The notes: generated by a model not told the origin, from the letters alone. A DNA stretch of 64,000 nucleotides from Halovivax limisalsi (GCF_023093535.1 NZ_CP095757.1:496001-560000); one strand, 5' to 3'; shown: positions 44,859 to 53,793, counted from the stretch's first letter. A program made the numbers and translations.

Positions 44859-45263
44859 CTATGGCGCTGCTGAACCGGCGATTCCGTTCGATCGGGCGAA
44901 CGGGATGTCGATTTCGAGCCCGTCGTACGACAGCTTCGGTTCCTTCGCTTGGCCCGGCCCGCCGCCTTCGAGCTCGATGACGCCGATGTCCGCGAGCTCG
45001 GTGAGATTGCGATGGACCTGCTTGTAGTCGCGATCTACCAGCTCGGCAGCGTCGCGAATGCTCCCGGGCTCGTGTTCGGAAATCACCTCGAGCAGTTCCA
45101 GATTCTTCGGACTGAGCAGCCGGCTGAGTGCTCCGTACGAGTCGAAGTTCAATACCGGCTGGGCCGGCTCGAGGTCTTCCCCCTCCTGGGCGGCCTCGAT
45201 GCGGCTGCGCGTACGCTGGTCGAGACGGTCGCGTTCACCGACAGTGACTTTGAGTGTGGGCAT
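44859..45263 (-). CDS. HTH antitoxin-like DNA-binding protein (HVO_A0114-type)
   Basis: The 134-residue protein starts MPTLKVTVGERDRLDQRTRS (ATG at 45263) and contains a MarR-like winged helix: LLSPKNLELLEVISEHEPGSIRDAAELVDRDYKQVHRNLTELADIGVIELE. The wing and tail carry KEPKLSYDGLEIDIPF. Its partner gene ends 19 bases upstream. Pairing of this fold with a TumE/DUF6516-type gene is a known toxin-antitoxin layout with the toxin first, so this is the probable antitoxin and autorepressor. Bases 44642-44858 downstream hold only the 29-bp repeat. Confidence 0.8.
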   Translation of the reverse strand: MPTLKVTVGERDRLDQRTRSRIEAAQEGEDLEPAQPVLNFDSYGALSRLLSPKNLELLEVISEHEPGSIRDAAELVDRDYKQVHRNLTELADIGVIELEGGGPGQAKEPKLSYDGLEIDIPFARSNGIAGSAAP

Positions 45264-45282
45264 AGTCGCTCCTGGAGGCGTC

Positions 45283-45588
45283 CTACGCGAGCCGGTCCCA
45301 CGAGATGGGCGACAGTTCCTCGGTCTCGCGCTTGAAGCGGTCATACAGCGTCAACATCCCAGGAAACTCGATGCGTTCGACGTCGTTCCGCGTGTGGCGC
45401 TCGTGCCCCTTCGTCCGTTCGTGTGCGTTGTCGTATCGAAGGAGGGTGTCGCCGCCGATTTCCCCGAGATGCAGGCTGTAATCCCACCCGCACGGATAGT
45501 TCTCGTCCTCCGTCTGTCGGATGGTCACATCCACGACGTGACCGCCTTCGACAGCCTGCCAGTCTTCGATGGTCGTGTAGGACGCCAT
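45283..45588 (-). CDS. TumE-like (DUF6516) putative toxin
   Basis: The 101-residue protein has the TumE/DUF6516 layout: an N-terminal DVTIRQTEDENYPCGWDYSLHLGEIGGDTLLRYDNAHERTKGHERH with conserved RYDNAH and H residues, followed by a helical tail (MLTLYDRFKRETEEL). The RYDNxH...KGxHxH pattern is the family's likely catalytic site (RNase-like is inferred for the family). It precedes the HTH gene by 19 bases. Its promoter carries repeated CTATGG half-sites (45597-45630), which suggests control by the HTH protein. Confidence 0.78.
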   Translation of the reverse strand: MASYTTIEDWQAVEGGHVVDVTIRQTEDENYPCGWDYSLHLGEIGGDTLLRYDNAHERTKGHERHTRNDVERIEFPGMLTLYDRFKRETEELSPISWDRLA

Positions 45589-45596
45589 CCGTCGAC

Positions 45597-45630
45597 CTAT
45601 GGTAGTGCCTCCATAGAGATAAATCTATGG
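45597..45630 (-). promoter_or_regulatory. Operator-promoter of the toxin-antitoxin genes
   Basis: Three copies of the same hexamer start at 45597 (CTATGG), 45611 (CCATAG, inverted) and 45625 (CTATGG), spaced exactly 14 bases. The last two extend to a 7-bp inverted repeat (CCATAGA-GATAAA-TCTATGG) that encloses the TATA element (ATTTATC on the minus strand). Binding there would block transcription. Confidence 0.6.
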
Positions 45631-45816
45631 ACCTAACCCCATACCTAGTCGAATCTGAGGATCGCGGGTGTTCGACCGGGAGCGGGGCGACCGGGATCGG
45701 TGGAACCGCCGAACGACGCGAACATCCGCTTCTGGTACGTCGCGGGCGGGAATAGAACCTACCAGTAGATCGGTCGCGCCTGGTAACAGTCGGTCACAAA
45801 TCGGCCTCGCGAACCG

Positions 45817-45845
45817 CCGTAACCGACGGACGACCGTCCTGTCAG
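45817..45845. repeat. 29-bp direct repeat, right copy
   Basis: It is identical to 44712-44740 and overlaps the stop codon of the phosphoesterase gene (45842-45844). With the left copy it frames the toxin-antitoxin cassette. Confidence 0.85.
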
Positions 45846-46339
45846 ACCTCCCGAAACCCGACCGCCTCGGTCTCCGTGTCGACGACGGCGACCGTCCGGT
45901 GATCCGGGGGGACCCGGCCGTAGTGCGCGCCGGGGTTGAGCACGACCGTTCGGCCGACCTCGCGGTGCTCGCGCTCGTGGTGATGGCCGTAACAGACGAC
46001 GTCGTACGTCTCGCTCGCCGCGATCGCGTCCACTTCGGCCGTCGACTCCCCGTGCAGGACCGCGAAGGAGACGCCGTCGAACGTGAGTTCGGCGAACCGA
46101 CCGTGGAGTTCGCTGCCCTCTCCGAGCGCGTCGAACGCGGCGTGGAGCCCGCCGATCTCGCCGTCGTTGTTCCCGAGGACGCCGTGGACCTCGACGCCCT
46201 CGAACGCCGAGAGCGTCGGCGGAGCGACGTAATCGCCGCAGTGGATCACCACCTCGACGCCGTCGTGTTCGAAGACGGTTCGGGCCCGCTGGGCCGCCTC
46301 GACGTCGTCGTGGGTGTCGGAGATGATACCGACGTGCAT
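45842..46339 (-). CDS. YfcE/MJ0936-type metallophosphoesterase
   Basis: The 165-residue protein begins MHVGIISDTHDD and shows the metal-binding set IISDTHD, IHCGDYV, VLGNNDGE, VLHGES and CYGHHHERE, with VLNPGAHYG near the end. This is the small MJ0936/YfcE phosphodiesterase family. The ATG at 46339 was chosen because the first strand follows at once. The 3' end lies in the 29-bp direct repeat, and a similar decayed 3' end is seen next to the left copy. Confidence 0.88.
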   Translation of the reverse strand: MHVGIISDTHDDVEAAQRARTVFEHDGVEVVIHCGDYVAPPTLSAFEGVEVHGVLGNNDGEIGGLHAAFDALGEGSELHGRFAELTFDGVSFAVLHGESTAEVDAIAASETYDVVCYGHHHEREHREVGRTVVLNPGAHYGRVPPDHRTVAVVDTETEAVGFREV

Positions 46340-46450
46340 GGGTGAATCGGGCTTCGCGGCGAGCACCTAAAGTACTCCTGCCGGACAGTCCGCGAAAGCG
46401 GCGTATCGACCCGTGAGGCCGACGTCCGGGGCGCGACGTCCAGACTACCG

Positions 46451-47623
46451 TCACTCGCGGTCGATCACGTGCGCGTCCGTCGGCTCGAACCCGATCAGTA
46501 GCTCGTCGCCAGCGTTCCGTGCCTCCCCGACTGTTTCGTCATCACCGGTTCGCCCGTACTCGACCCAGTCGTCGAGAGTCACGACGATGGACCGTCCGTC
46601 CCATCGGCCGTGGACGCGGACGCGATCGCCGAGAAATTCGGTCGTCTCGACGGTGATACGCAGTTGATTCCGGTCGACGGACGGCGAGAGCGCATCGGAC
46701 CTGACGCAGAACGTGACTCGATCGGCGTTCGCGGGCACGTCCGCCAGCTCGAACGTTCGGTCGCCGACGGCGACCTCCGTCCCGGCTGGCGAGGATCCCT
46801 GAATATGGCCATCCACAATCTCGCCGTCGAAGACGGTGTTGTCGCCGACGAACGAGGCGACGAACCGTGTCGCCGGCGTTCGGTACACCTCCCGGGGCGT
46901 CCCGATCTGTTCGATCCGACCATCGCGCATCACGGCGAGGCGATCCGAGATGGCCAGGGCCTCCGCCTGGTCGTGGGTGACGTAGACCGTGGTGATCCCG
47001 AGGTCGGACTGGATGTGCTTGACCTGGCGGCGCAGCGATTCCCGAAGGCGGGCGTCGAGCGCGCTCATCGGTTCGTCGAGCAGGAGCAGCGACGGTTCCG
47101 GCGCCAGCGCCCGGGCGAGGGCGACGCGCTGTTGCTGCCCGCCGGAGAGCTGGTCGGGCTCCCGATCGCCCAGCCCGTCGAGGTCGACGAGGGAGAGCAG
47201 CTCGGCGACGCGTTCCTCCCGGGACGTCCCCGCTGGCGGGTCGCGAAATCGCAGACCGTAGCCGACGTTCTCGCCGACGGTCATGTGCGGAAAGAGCGCG
47301 TAGCTCTGGAAGACGACGCCGACGTCGCGACCCTCGGGCGCCAGACCGGACACGTCCCCGCCGTCGAACGTGACGCGACCGCTCGTCGGGTCCTCGAACC
47401 CCGCGATCGTCCGCAGCGTCGTCGTCTTCCCGCAGCCGGAGGGGCCGACGAGAGTGAAGAACTCGCCGTCGCGGATCGTCAGGTCGACGTTCCTGAGCGC
47501 GAGCGTTCCCGAATCCGCGTCTGCCACCGTTCCCCCCGCTCCCGTCCCCGAGTCCCCGCCCGACCCCGACTTCGGCCCCGCTCCGTAGCGCTTCGTGACG
47601 CCCTCCAGGCGGAGTTCGGTCAT
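46451..47623 (-). CDS. ABC transporter ATPase, thiamine/Fe3+/polyamine type
   Basis: The 390-residue protein is a CUT1-like ABC ATPase: Walker A VGPSGCGKTTT, Q-loop VFQSYALFPHM, signature LSGGQQQRVALARAL, Walker B LLLLDEPMSALD and H-loop VYVTHDQAEAL. A C-terminal TOBE-type domain follows (VFDGEIVDGHIQGSS onward). A Gly- and Ser-rich insert of about 20 residues sits before Walker A. The start ATG at 47623 overlaps the permease stop by 4 bases (ATGA). Together with the permease and the lipoprotein upstream it forms a three-gene importer operon. Confidence 0.93.
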   Translation of the reverse strand: MTELRLEGVTKRYGAGPKSGSGGDSGTGAGGTVADADSGTLALRNVDLTIRDGEFFTLVGPSGCGKTTTLRTIAGFEDPTSGRVTFDGGDVSGLAPEGRDVGVVFQSYALFPHMTVGENVGYGLRFRDPPAGTSREERVAELLSLVDLDGLGDREPDQLSGGQQQRVALARALAPEPSLLLLDEPMSALDARLRESLRRQVKHIQSDLGITTVYVTHDQAEALAISDRLAVMRDGRIEQIGTPREVYRTPATRFVASFVGDNTVFDGEIVDGHIQGSSPAGTEVAVGDRTFELADVPANADRVTFCVRSDALSPSVDRNQLRITVETTEFLGDRVRVHGRWDGRSIVVTLDDWVEYGRTGDDETVGEARNAGDELLIGFEPTDAHVIDRE

Positions 47624-49518
47624 CGCTCGAACCTCCCGCCGACGCGATCGACGACGACGAAGCTGACCGCGGTGACGGCCAGCAGGACGGTCCCCATGGC
47701 GAGCGCGGGGCCGGACCGGCGACCCAGGTAGCGTTCGACGGCGACGGGCATGGTGTAGGCGTCGCTCCCGCTCGCCAATATCACCGTCGACGAGAACTCG
47801 CCGATCGAGATGGCGAAGGCGAAGGCCGCGCCGGCGACGACGCCGGAGGCGATCAGCGGGAGTTCGACGTCGCGAAGCGCTCGCACTCGGGAGGCGCCGA
47901 GGGCCCGCGCTGACTCGACCATCGCGGGGTCGAGCGAGGAAAGCAGCGGCGAGACGTTCCGGGTGACGAACGGGTAGGCGGCGACGGCGTGGGCGGCGAC
48001 GATCGCGACGCCGCCGGTCAGTTGCAGCCGCCACCCGCCGGGCAGCGCGATGCCGAAGACCAGCCCCTCCAGGAGCCCGATCCCGAAGACGATCCCGCTG
48101 ACCGCCAGCGGGAGCATGGCGAGCGCGTCGACGAGCGTCCCGCCGCGGCCCGCCCGCGTCGTCACAACCGAGATCACGACGCCCATCGGCACGGCGACCA
48201 GCAGCGTCCCCGCGCCGAAGACGAGCGAGTTCCGGATGGCGGGCAGCGGCAGCGTCTGGAACGACTGGCCCTCGACCTGGCGTTCGAGCAGGAACGCGTA
48301 GTGACGGAGGGTGAATCCGCCCCCGTCGGTGAACCCCCCGAGGACGAGGCTCGCGAGCGGGCCGACGAAGACGACGAGCGCGAGCAGGCCGTAACCGACG
48401 ATCGCGAGGCGGCGCGGTGAGAGCGCGCGGCGCCAGTCGGGGAACAGTGGCTCGCGCGGGGGTGGTGAAGCGCCGGCCCGCGAGAGGCCCGACTGGGCGG
48501 ACTCGTAGCGGAGGTAGGCGTACGTCAGCGCGAGCGAGAGCACCGTCTCGAGGACGGCCAGCGTCGCCGCCTCGGTGAAGTCGAGTCGACTGACGCGATC
48601 GTAGATCCAGACCTCGACGGTCGCGAGCTGCAGGCCGCCGAGCGCGAGGACGATGGGGAACGTCATGAACGTGAAGATGAACGTCAGGAGCGCGCCGGTG
48701 AGGATCGCGGGACGCAACTGCGGGAGGACGACGTCGAGGAACGCCCGCCGCCGACTCGCGCCGAGACTCCGGGCGGTCTCGACGGCGCGGACGTCGACGG
48801 ACTCCCAGGCGGCGACGGTGACTCGCGCGACCAGCGGCGCGTTGTAGAACGCGTGGGCGAGGATCACGATCGCGAGCGGGTTCCACTCGATGAAGGGGTA
48901 CGGCCCGAGGCCGACCGTACCGAGGACGGCGTTGAGCGTCCCCGCGTGGCCGAACGTGGCGTAGAAGCCGACGGCGACGAGGATTCCCGGAAGCACGAAC
49001 GGCAGGATCGTCAGCGAGCGGATGGTTCGCCGGCCCCGGAAGTCGTACCGCGCGAGGACGGACGCGGCGGGCAGGCCGAGCGCCACGCTGGCGAGCGTCG
49101 AGAGCGCCGCCTGGTAGGCGGTGAAGCCGAACAGGCCCATCCTGACCCCCGGCGTGTCCACGGCGAGCCACGGAACCGGGAGCCCGAGACCCGGGACCGT
49201 CGCGACCGTCGCGGAGACCGAGATCGCGGTGAGCCAGCCCCAGAGCGAGGCGAGGTGACCGGGGATCGCCAGCGGGTCGGCGAACGCGCCGGCGAGGTCG
49301 CCGACGTAGAACGGGTCCGTGAGGACGTCGGTGAAGGCCGCGAGCGACGCCGAGCCCCCGTCGATCACGGCGTTTCTGAAGACCACCGCGACCGGCAGGT
49401 AGAGCACGACGAGGAGCACCGCCCCTGTGGCGAGGGCGAGCAGGGTGAGCGCGTGGCGTTCGAGCCGCTCGGCCGCTGCGGTCGTCGCGCGATGCCGGCC
49501 TCGATCTGGGGTGGACAC
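47620..49518 (-). CDS. ABC transporter permease, double (ThiP-like)
   Basis: The 632-residue protein has about twelve membrane helices in two homologous halves. Each half carries an EAA-type loop (ETARSLGASRRRAFLDVVLPQLRPAIL and ESARALGASRVRALRDVELPLIASGV). This fused-permease layout is that of ThiP and Fe3+ permeases. The start is a GTG at 49518, 4 bases after the binding-protein gene. The stop overlaps the ATPase start. Confidence 0.9.
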   Translation of the reverse strand: MSTPDRGRHRATTAAAERLERHALTLLALATGAVLLVVLYLPVAVVFRNAVIDGGSASLAAFTDVLTDPFYVGDLAGAFADPLAIPGHLASLWGWLTAISVSATVATVPGLGLPVPWLAVDTPGVRMGLFGFTAYQAALSTLASVALGLPAASVLARYDFRGRRTIRSLTILPFVLPGILVAVGFYATFGHAGTLNAVLGTVGLGPYPFIEWNPLAIVILAHAFYNAPLVARVTVAAWESVDVRAVETARSLGASRRRAFLDVVLPQLRPAILTGALLTFIFTFMTFPIVLALGGLQLATVEVWIYDRVSRLDFTEAATLAVLETVLSLALTYAYLRYESAQSGLSRAGASPPPREPLFPDWRRALSPRRLAIVGYGLLALVVFVGPLASLVLGGFTDGGGFTLRHYAFLLERQVEGQSFQTLPLPAIRNSLVFGAGTLLVAVPMGVVISVVTTRAGRGGTLVDALAMLPLAVSGIVFGIGLLEGLVFGIALPGGWRLQLTGGVAIVAAHAVAAYPFVTRNVSPLLSSLDPAMVESARALGASRVRALRDVELPLIASGVVAGAAFAFAISIGEFSSTVILASGSDAYTMPVAVERYLGRRSGPALAMGTVLLAVTAVSFVVVDRVGGRFER

Positions 49519-49522
49519 GGCG

Positions 49523-50731
49523 TCAGTGGCCGGTTCGGTCGCGCGCCCACTCGTCGACCCACCCGTCGAGGTTACCCCGGAGGCGGTCGTAGCCGACGGT
49601 CACCGCCTCGGGCGGTTCGTGGGCGTACTGCTCGAACTCGTCGTCCAGGTCGACGTGGCCCGAACTCACAGCGGGGAACTGGACGTTTCGCTGGGCGATC
49701 TCCGCCTGGGCCTTTCTCGAGAGGACGAAGTCCAGAAAGGCGTAGGCCAGGTCCGGATTCGACGCGCGCTCGAAGATGCCCATTCCCTCCGGGTTGGCGT
49801 AGCCCTGGCCGTTCGGGAAGGCGATCTGGTGGCGGCTCATGTCGTGGCCCTCCGCCGAGGCGAACACCTGGTCGGTCGAGTACGAGACGATCATCGGGCG
49901 CTCTTCTTCCATGTAGGCGCCGTAGTAGGAGTCGCTCCAGTCGTCGAGGATGCGGACGCCGTTGTCGTCGAGTTCGTTCCAGTACTCGAGGTAGCCGTCC
50001 TCGCCGAAGGCGTCGATCGTCCACAGCAAGAACGCCTGGCCCGGATCGGACGTCTGGGCGTTCTGGGCGATCAGCGCGTCCTCGTAGGCCGGCTTCGTCA
50101 GGTCGTCGAACGTCTCGGGTTCGTCGACGACGGTCTCGTCGTAGACCAGGCTGATGTAGCCGGTGTCGTAGGGGAGCACGCGGCCGTGGGGATCGCCCAT
50201 GTCGAGTCCATCGCGAATTCGGTCCGCTTTGGAGATGCGACCGACGTCGAGTTCGCGAAAGAGGCCGCCCTCGTCGAGGGTGTCGTCGATACGAGCGAGG
50301 TCGTCGATGTTGAGTCCCAGGTAGACGTCCGCGTCGAGCGACGCCTCCCGCTCCTCGAGCTGGATGTAGTGGTTGAGCCCGTTTTCGGGCGTCTTCCACT
50401 CGATCGTCGCGTCGGGATAGTACGTTTCGAACGTGTCTGTGAGCCAGGGCCCTGCGGGGTCGGTCCCGTCGATCATCGAGTCGTACGTAGCGATCGTGAA
50501 CGTCCCGGATGGGTCGTCGGCGCCGTCGTCCGTTGCATCCGATCCCCCGTCGCCTTCGTCGTTCGTCCCGGTCTCGCCGTCGGATTCGTTCCCGTCCGCT
50601 CCATCGGAACCGTCGGCTTCCGAGGGATCGGACTCGCCGTCCGACCCGTCGTCGCCGTCGCGTGTCAGACACCCGGCGAACCCCGCGATCGTCCCGCCGC
50701 TTGCTGTTCCGAGAAACGTGCGTCGTCTCAT
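49523..50731 (-). CDS. Thiamine-type ABC transporter substrate-binding lipoprotein
   Basis: The 402-residue protein starts MRRRTFLGTASGGTIAGFAGC, a Tat signal with a lipobox at Cys21. An Asp-, Ser- and Gly-rich linker runs to about residue 75. The periplasmic-binding fold then starts TFTIATYDSMIDGTDPAGPWLTDTFETYYPDATIEWKTPE. The TYDS opening and VLPYDTGYISLVYDE are typical of thiamine/TbpA-like binding proteins. The C-terminus has FLDFVLSRKAQAEIAQRNVQFPA. A CTTAAG TATA element about 27 bases before the ATG indicates a leaderless transcript. I saw no TPP riboswitch in the upstream region. Confidence 0.85.
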   Translation of the reverse strand: MRRRTFLGTASGGTIAGFAGCLTRDGDDGSDGESDPSEADGSDGADGNESDGETGTNDEGDGGSDATDDGADDPSGTFTIATYDSMIDGTDPAGPWLTDTFETYYPDATIEWKTPENGLNHYIQLEEREASLDADVYLGLNIDDLARIDDTLDEGGLFRELDVGRISKADRIRDGLDMGDPHGRVLPYDTGYISLVYDETVVDEPETFDDLTKPAYEDALIAQNAQTSDPGQAFLLWTIDAFGEDGYLEYWNELDDNGVRILDDWSDSYYGAYMEEERPMIVSYSTDQVFASAEGHDMSRHQIAFPNGQGYANPEGMGIFERASNPDLAYAFLDFVLSRKAQAEIAQRNVQFPAVSSGHVDLDDEFEQYAHEPPEAVTVGYDRLRGNLDGWVDEWARDRTGH

Positions 50732-51177
50732 TACTCTGTTGTTTCACCCGGTGGTCTTAAGGAGCAGGATTTAGATCCCATCTCGTCAGTCTCATCCGAC
50801 ATTGCGAACCCCACGCTCTCGCATCATCTTCGATACCGACGCCAGCCGAAGTCGATTTTCTGAACGACTTCGACTCGTGGGCGGGGACGAACCTGTCCAG
50901 ACTGATCCGCTGTCGCAAGGTGCTGTACGGTCCGAATTCCCGGTTACGGTCGACCACCGAAACGATTAGGGCCGACCGGTTCCTACACCCGATTGATGTA
51001 CTCCGCTCTCGGCTGGCGCTGGCGCCGTCCACCGAGAGCGGACAGTTTCGACGCCGCCCGCGTCGCGGCCTAACCCGGCGGGTGTGGGGTCGATCGCTCC
51101 CTTCGTTCTCCCGCGAATCGATCGCCGAGTGACCACGACCCCACAGCCACGTGGCTGTCAGCAACTCAGCCGACCAG
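50732..51177. other. Gap between the thi-type operon and trpS
   Basis: It holds the minus-strand TATA box CTTAAG (50755-50760) and the palindrome at 51143-51158. The rest shows no gene or RNA that I can support; open frames here have no protein character. Confidence 0.6.
51143..51158. promoter_or_regulatory. Perfect 16-bp palindrome upstream of trpS
   Basis: ACAGCCAC/GTGGCTGT is a perfect inverted repeat without a spacer, 19 bases before the TrpRS start. It is a likely site for a dimeric regulator, or an RNA hairpin in the leader. Confidence 0.45.
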
Positions 51178-52377
51178 ATGCCACACCAGCCCGAATCCAC
51201 ACCGACCGACGCACAGCCGCAAGAATCGTCCGAGACCCACGCACCGACCGCCGCCGCTGACGGAACCGACTACGCGAAACTGATCGACCAGTTCGGCGCG
51301 GACCCACTGACCGACACCCAGATCGACCGCCTCCCCGACCATCCGGCGATCCGCCGTCGCACGTTCTACGCCGGACGAGACGTCGATCGCTATCTCGCCG
51401 CCGCCGCAGCCGGCGACCCGCACGCGATCGTCACCGGCGTCGGGCCGTCGGGATCGCTCCACCTCGGGCACGTCCTCCCGCTGTACCTCGCGAAGCGCTT
51501 CCAGGATGCGACGGGGGCGACGGTCTACCTGCCGCTGTCGGACGACGAGAAACTGTTCTCTCGAGATCTCGACTTCGAGACGATCGGCGAGTACACCCGC
51601 GAAAACCTGCGCGACGTCCTCGCCGTCGGGTTCGACCCCGAGCGGACGCGCATCGTCGTCGACACGGCCGACGCGGACGTCATCTACCCGATCGCCGCCT
51701 CGCTGGCCGCGCGCCTCACGCCGGCGACGGTCGAGGCGGTCTACGGCGAGTCGGACAACGTCGGCATGGGCTTTTACCCCGCGGTGCAGGCGACGCACCT
51801 CCTGTTGCCCCAGCTCGTCGGCGGTCGCCAGCCGACGCTGGTCCCGATCGCGGTCGACCAGGATCCCCACGTCCGCGTCTCTCGCGACCTCGCGGACGCG
51901 GAGGCCCTACCCGTCGAGAAACCGGGTGCCCTTCTCAGCCGCTTTCTGCCAGGACTCGACGGCCCGGGGAAGCTGAGTTCCTCCGACGACGCCCCGACGA
52001 TCGAATTGACCGACGACCGGGCGACGGTGGCCGAGACGATTCGGACGCACGCCTACACCGGCGGGCGGGCGACGGTCGCGGAGCACCGCGAACGGGGCGG
52101 CGACCCGACCGTCGATATCCCGTTCCAGTACCTGCGCTACCTGTTCGAACCGGACGACGACGAACTCGCCCGAATCGAGCGGGCTTACCGGGAGGGCGAC
52201 CTCCTCAGCGGCGAGCTGAAGCAACTCGCGATCGACCGGATCGCGGACGTTCTGGAGGCCCATCAGGTACGACGCAAGGCGCTGGGGAACCTATCTGACG
52301 AACTGGAGCCCTACCGGTTGACGGCGGCCGAACGCCGACGCGCGCTCGACGCGGCAGGCGTGCCACAGGCGCCGTAG
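51178..52377 (+). CDS. trpS: Tryptophanyl-tRNA synthetase
   Basis: The 399-residue class Ic synthetase has HIGH-type SGSLHLGH (about residue 100), the TrpRS segment YGESDNVGMGFYPAVQATHLLLPQ and VPIAVDQDPHVRVSRDLA, and the KMSKS-type loop GKLSSSDD. An N-terminal extension of about 35 residues (Gln-, Pro- and Thr-rich) precedes the fold. It charges tRNA-Trp. Haloarchaea often carry two TrpRS genes, so this may be one of two. The ATG at 51178 is preferred; a GTG at 51151 lies inside the palindrome. Confidence 0.92.
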   Translation: MPHQPESTPTDAQPQESSETHAPTAAADGTDYAKLIDQFGADPLTDTQIDRLPDHPAIRRRTFYAGRDVDRYLAAAAAGDPHAIVTGVGPSGSLHLGHVLPLYLAKRFQDATGATVYLPLSDDEKLFSRDLDFETIGEYTRENLRDVLAVGFDPERTRIVVDTADADVIYPIAASLAARLTPATVEAVYGESDNVGMGFYPAVQATHLLLPQLVGGRQPTLVPIAVDQDPHVRVSRDLADAEALPVEKPGALLSRFLPGLDGPGKLSSSDDAPTIELTDDRATVAETIRTHAYTGGRATVAEHRERGGDPTVDIPFQYLRYLFEPDDDELARIERAYREGDLLSGELKQLAIDRIADVLEAHQVRRKALGNLSDELEPYRLTAAERRRALDAAGVPQAP

Positions 52378-52527
52378 CCGACGCCAGCATTGCGATCGAT
52401 AGTCACCGACACCGGACACTGATCACCGCACCGCCACCAGTCCGAACTCGATCCGGCTGATCTCGCTCAACCGGTGGCTATTAGATCGGGCACCGATCAC
52501 CGTAATTTACGTTCGAGGCTCGAAACC

Positions 52528-52899
52528 ATGATGGGGCTGATTCAACCGGTGGTGTTCCTCGCCCTGGCGTGTTTGGGCTCGCTGATACTCGCCGATACGG
52601 TCGTCCTGTGGCGCGACTTCGGGTCGGCGACTCGGATTCTACTGGGACAGTACGCCGGAGGCGGAGTCTGCTGGCTCGCGATCGGGGCCTGGGGATTGGT
52701 GACTGATGCGTCGTTGATCACGCCGATCCCGGGGCCGTGGGCGGAGCACGAGGCGACCGAGCTGGTCTCGACGCTCGGACTCGTCGCGATGCTGGTCCAG
52801 CTGGGTCTGGTGGGTCCTCCGAAACGGCATCTGGATTTCGATCGTAGCCCGGCGATCGAGACGTTCAGGGACCGTCACTGCCGAGGGCGGAACCGGTAA
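52528..52899 (+). CDS. Small membrane protein, function unknown
   Basis: The 123-residue protein starts MMGLIQPVVFLALACLGSLILA. It has three or four hydrophobic helices (also LLGQYAGGGVCWLAIGAWGLV and ELVSTLGLVAMLVQLGLV) and a short polar, basic tail. I recognise no family. The double ATG (52528/52531) was chosen over the frame start at 52474, which lacks coding character. It stands alone between trpS and the gene at 53080. Confidence 0.6.
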   Translation: MMGLIQPVVFLALACLGSLILADTVVLWRDFGSATRILLGQYAGGGVCWLAIGAWGLVTDASLITPIPGPWAEHEATELVSTLGLVAMLVQLGLVGPPKRHLDFDRSPAIETFRDRHCRGRNR

Positions 52900-53079
52900 C
52901 GCGTTCGTCTCTCTGTGAGGCGTTCGTGCGACGCCCGATCGACATCCAGTTCCACACGCGCCCCGGTCGTGTGCCGTCTCAGTGAGCCGTCGGACGGCGG
53001 TGTTTGAGCGACACCCTACCAATTACTGTTACGATCCTCCACAAGACATAATTAGTAACCCGATGTAACGGATAGTGGT

Positions 53080-53793
53080 ATGCAATCGAATGACAATACT
53101 TCACTGGAAGATGGTGATGCGGAAGAGATTACTCCGCCGTGGCCGATCAACCTGCAGCTGACCGGTGAGGTAAACGGCGTCGACGTGACAGTACGTGGCG
53201 AAGGGCGGATTCGAACCGAAGGAGTCTACGAGGTAACGCTCAATTTCGATCGGATCCCCTCGGGCCTCCATCCGTCCATCGTCGCGACGTACGGCGTGAG
53301 CTGCTGCTGTTCGGCCCAGGCATCAACGCGTAACGGCGCGAAGAACATGATCGACATGGGGGCGACGGAGTACGTTGCGACCCGAGTGCTCTCGATGGGC
53401 GACGACGAACTCACGATCGAGGGAAATTCACTGGCGAGAGAAGAGTGTCTCGAGCTCGATCTCGAAATCGGCGGGACCGTGGACTTGCCCGAGGATATGC
53501 CAGGACACTCGGCGTACTACGTCCGGCTGGAGCCGGACGGCGAAGACCGACTCGTCGGGTCCGGAGCGGCAACCCTCTACCGCGAGTCGGGTGAACCACT
53601 CACCGCGGGGGTCGACTCGACGTACGACCTCCACCCAGCGGACGTTCCAAACCCCGTTTCCGAACCGCAGTACCGGGTCGTGACTGAAGACGGCGAACTC
53701 GACGGGAACACCTACAACACGCGCATTCACTCCCTTCTCGAAGGTGAAGACCCGATCGCGTTACTCGGGGATCGCGAGCCGAAGTTCGCGTAG
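53080..53793 (+). CDS. Hypothetical soluble protein
   Basis: The 237-residue acidic protein opens MQSNDNTSLEDGDAEEITPP, followed by beta-rich stretches: INLQLTGEVNGVDVTVRGEGRIRTEGVYEVTLNFDRI and ELDLEIGGTVDLPED. There is a short SCCC run at about residue 74, unusual for a haloarchaeal cytoplasmic protein and possibly metal-binding. I recognise no family. The TATA-like element CATAATTAGTAAC lies about 30 bases upstream, so the transcript is probably leaderless. The gap after it (53794-54030) holds no gene. Confidence 0.6.
   Translation: MQSNDNTSLEDGDAEEITPPWPINLQLTGEVNGVDVTVRGEGRIRTEGVYEVTLNFDRIPSGLHPSIVATYGVSCCCSAQASTRNGAKNMIDMGATEYVATRVLSMGDDELTIEGNSLAREECLELDLEIGGTVDLPEDMPGHSAYYVRLEPDGEDRLVGSGAATLYRESGEPLTAGVDSTYDLHPADVPNPVSEPQYRVVTEDGELDGNTYNTRIHSLLEGEDPIALLGDREPKFA

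Noticed and set aside
46451-49171. One long minus-strand frame apparently fusing the ABC ATPase to about 500 upstream residues
   Set aside because: The upstream part is the Arg-rich shadow of the permease gene in another frame. The real ATPase starts at 47623 with MTELRLEGVTKRYG.
50757-51200. Minus-strand frame upstream of the thi-type operon
   Set aside because: It has no start signal and Arg/Ser-rich content, and it overlaps the operon's promoter and the trpS palindrome.
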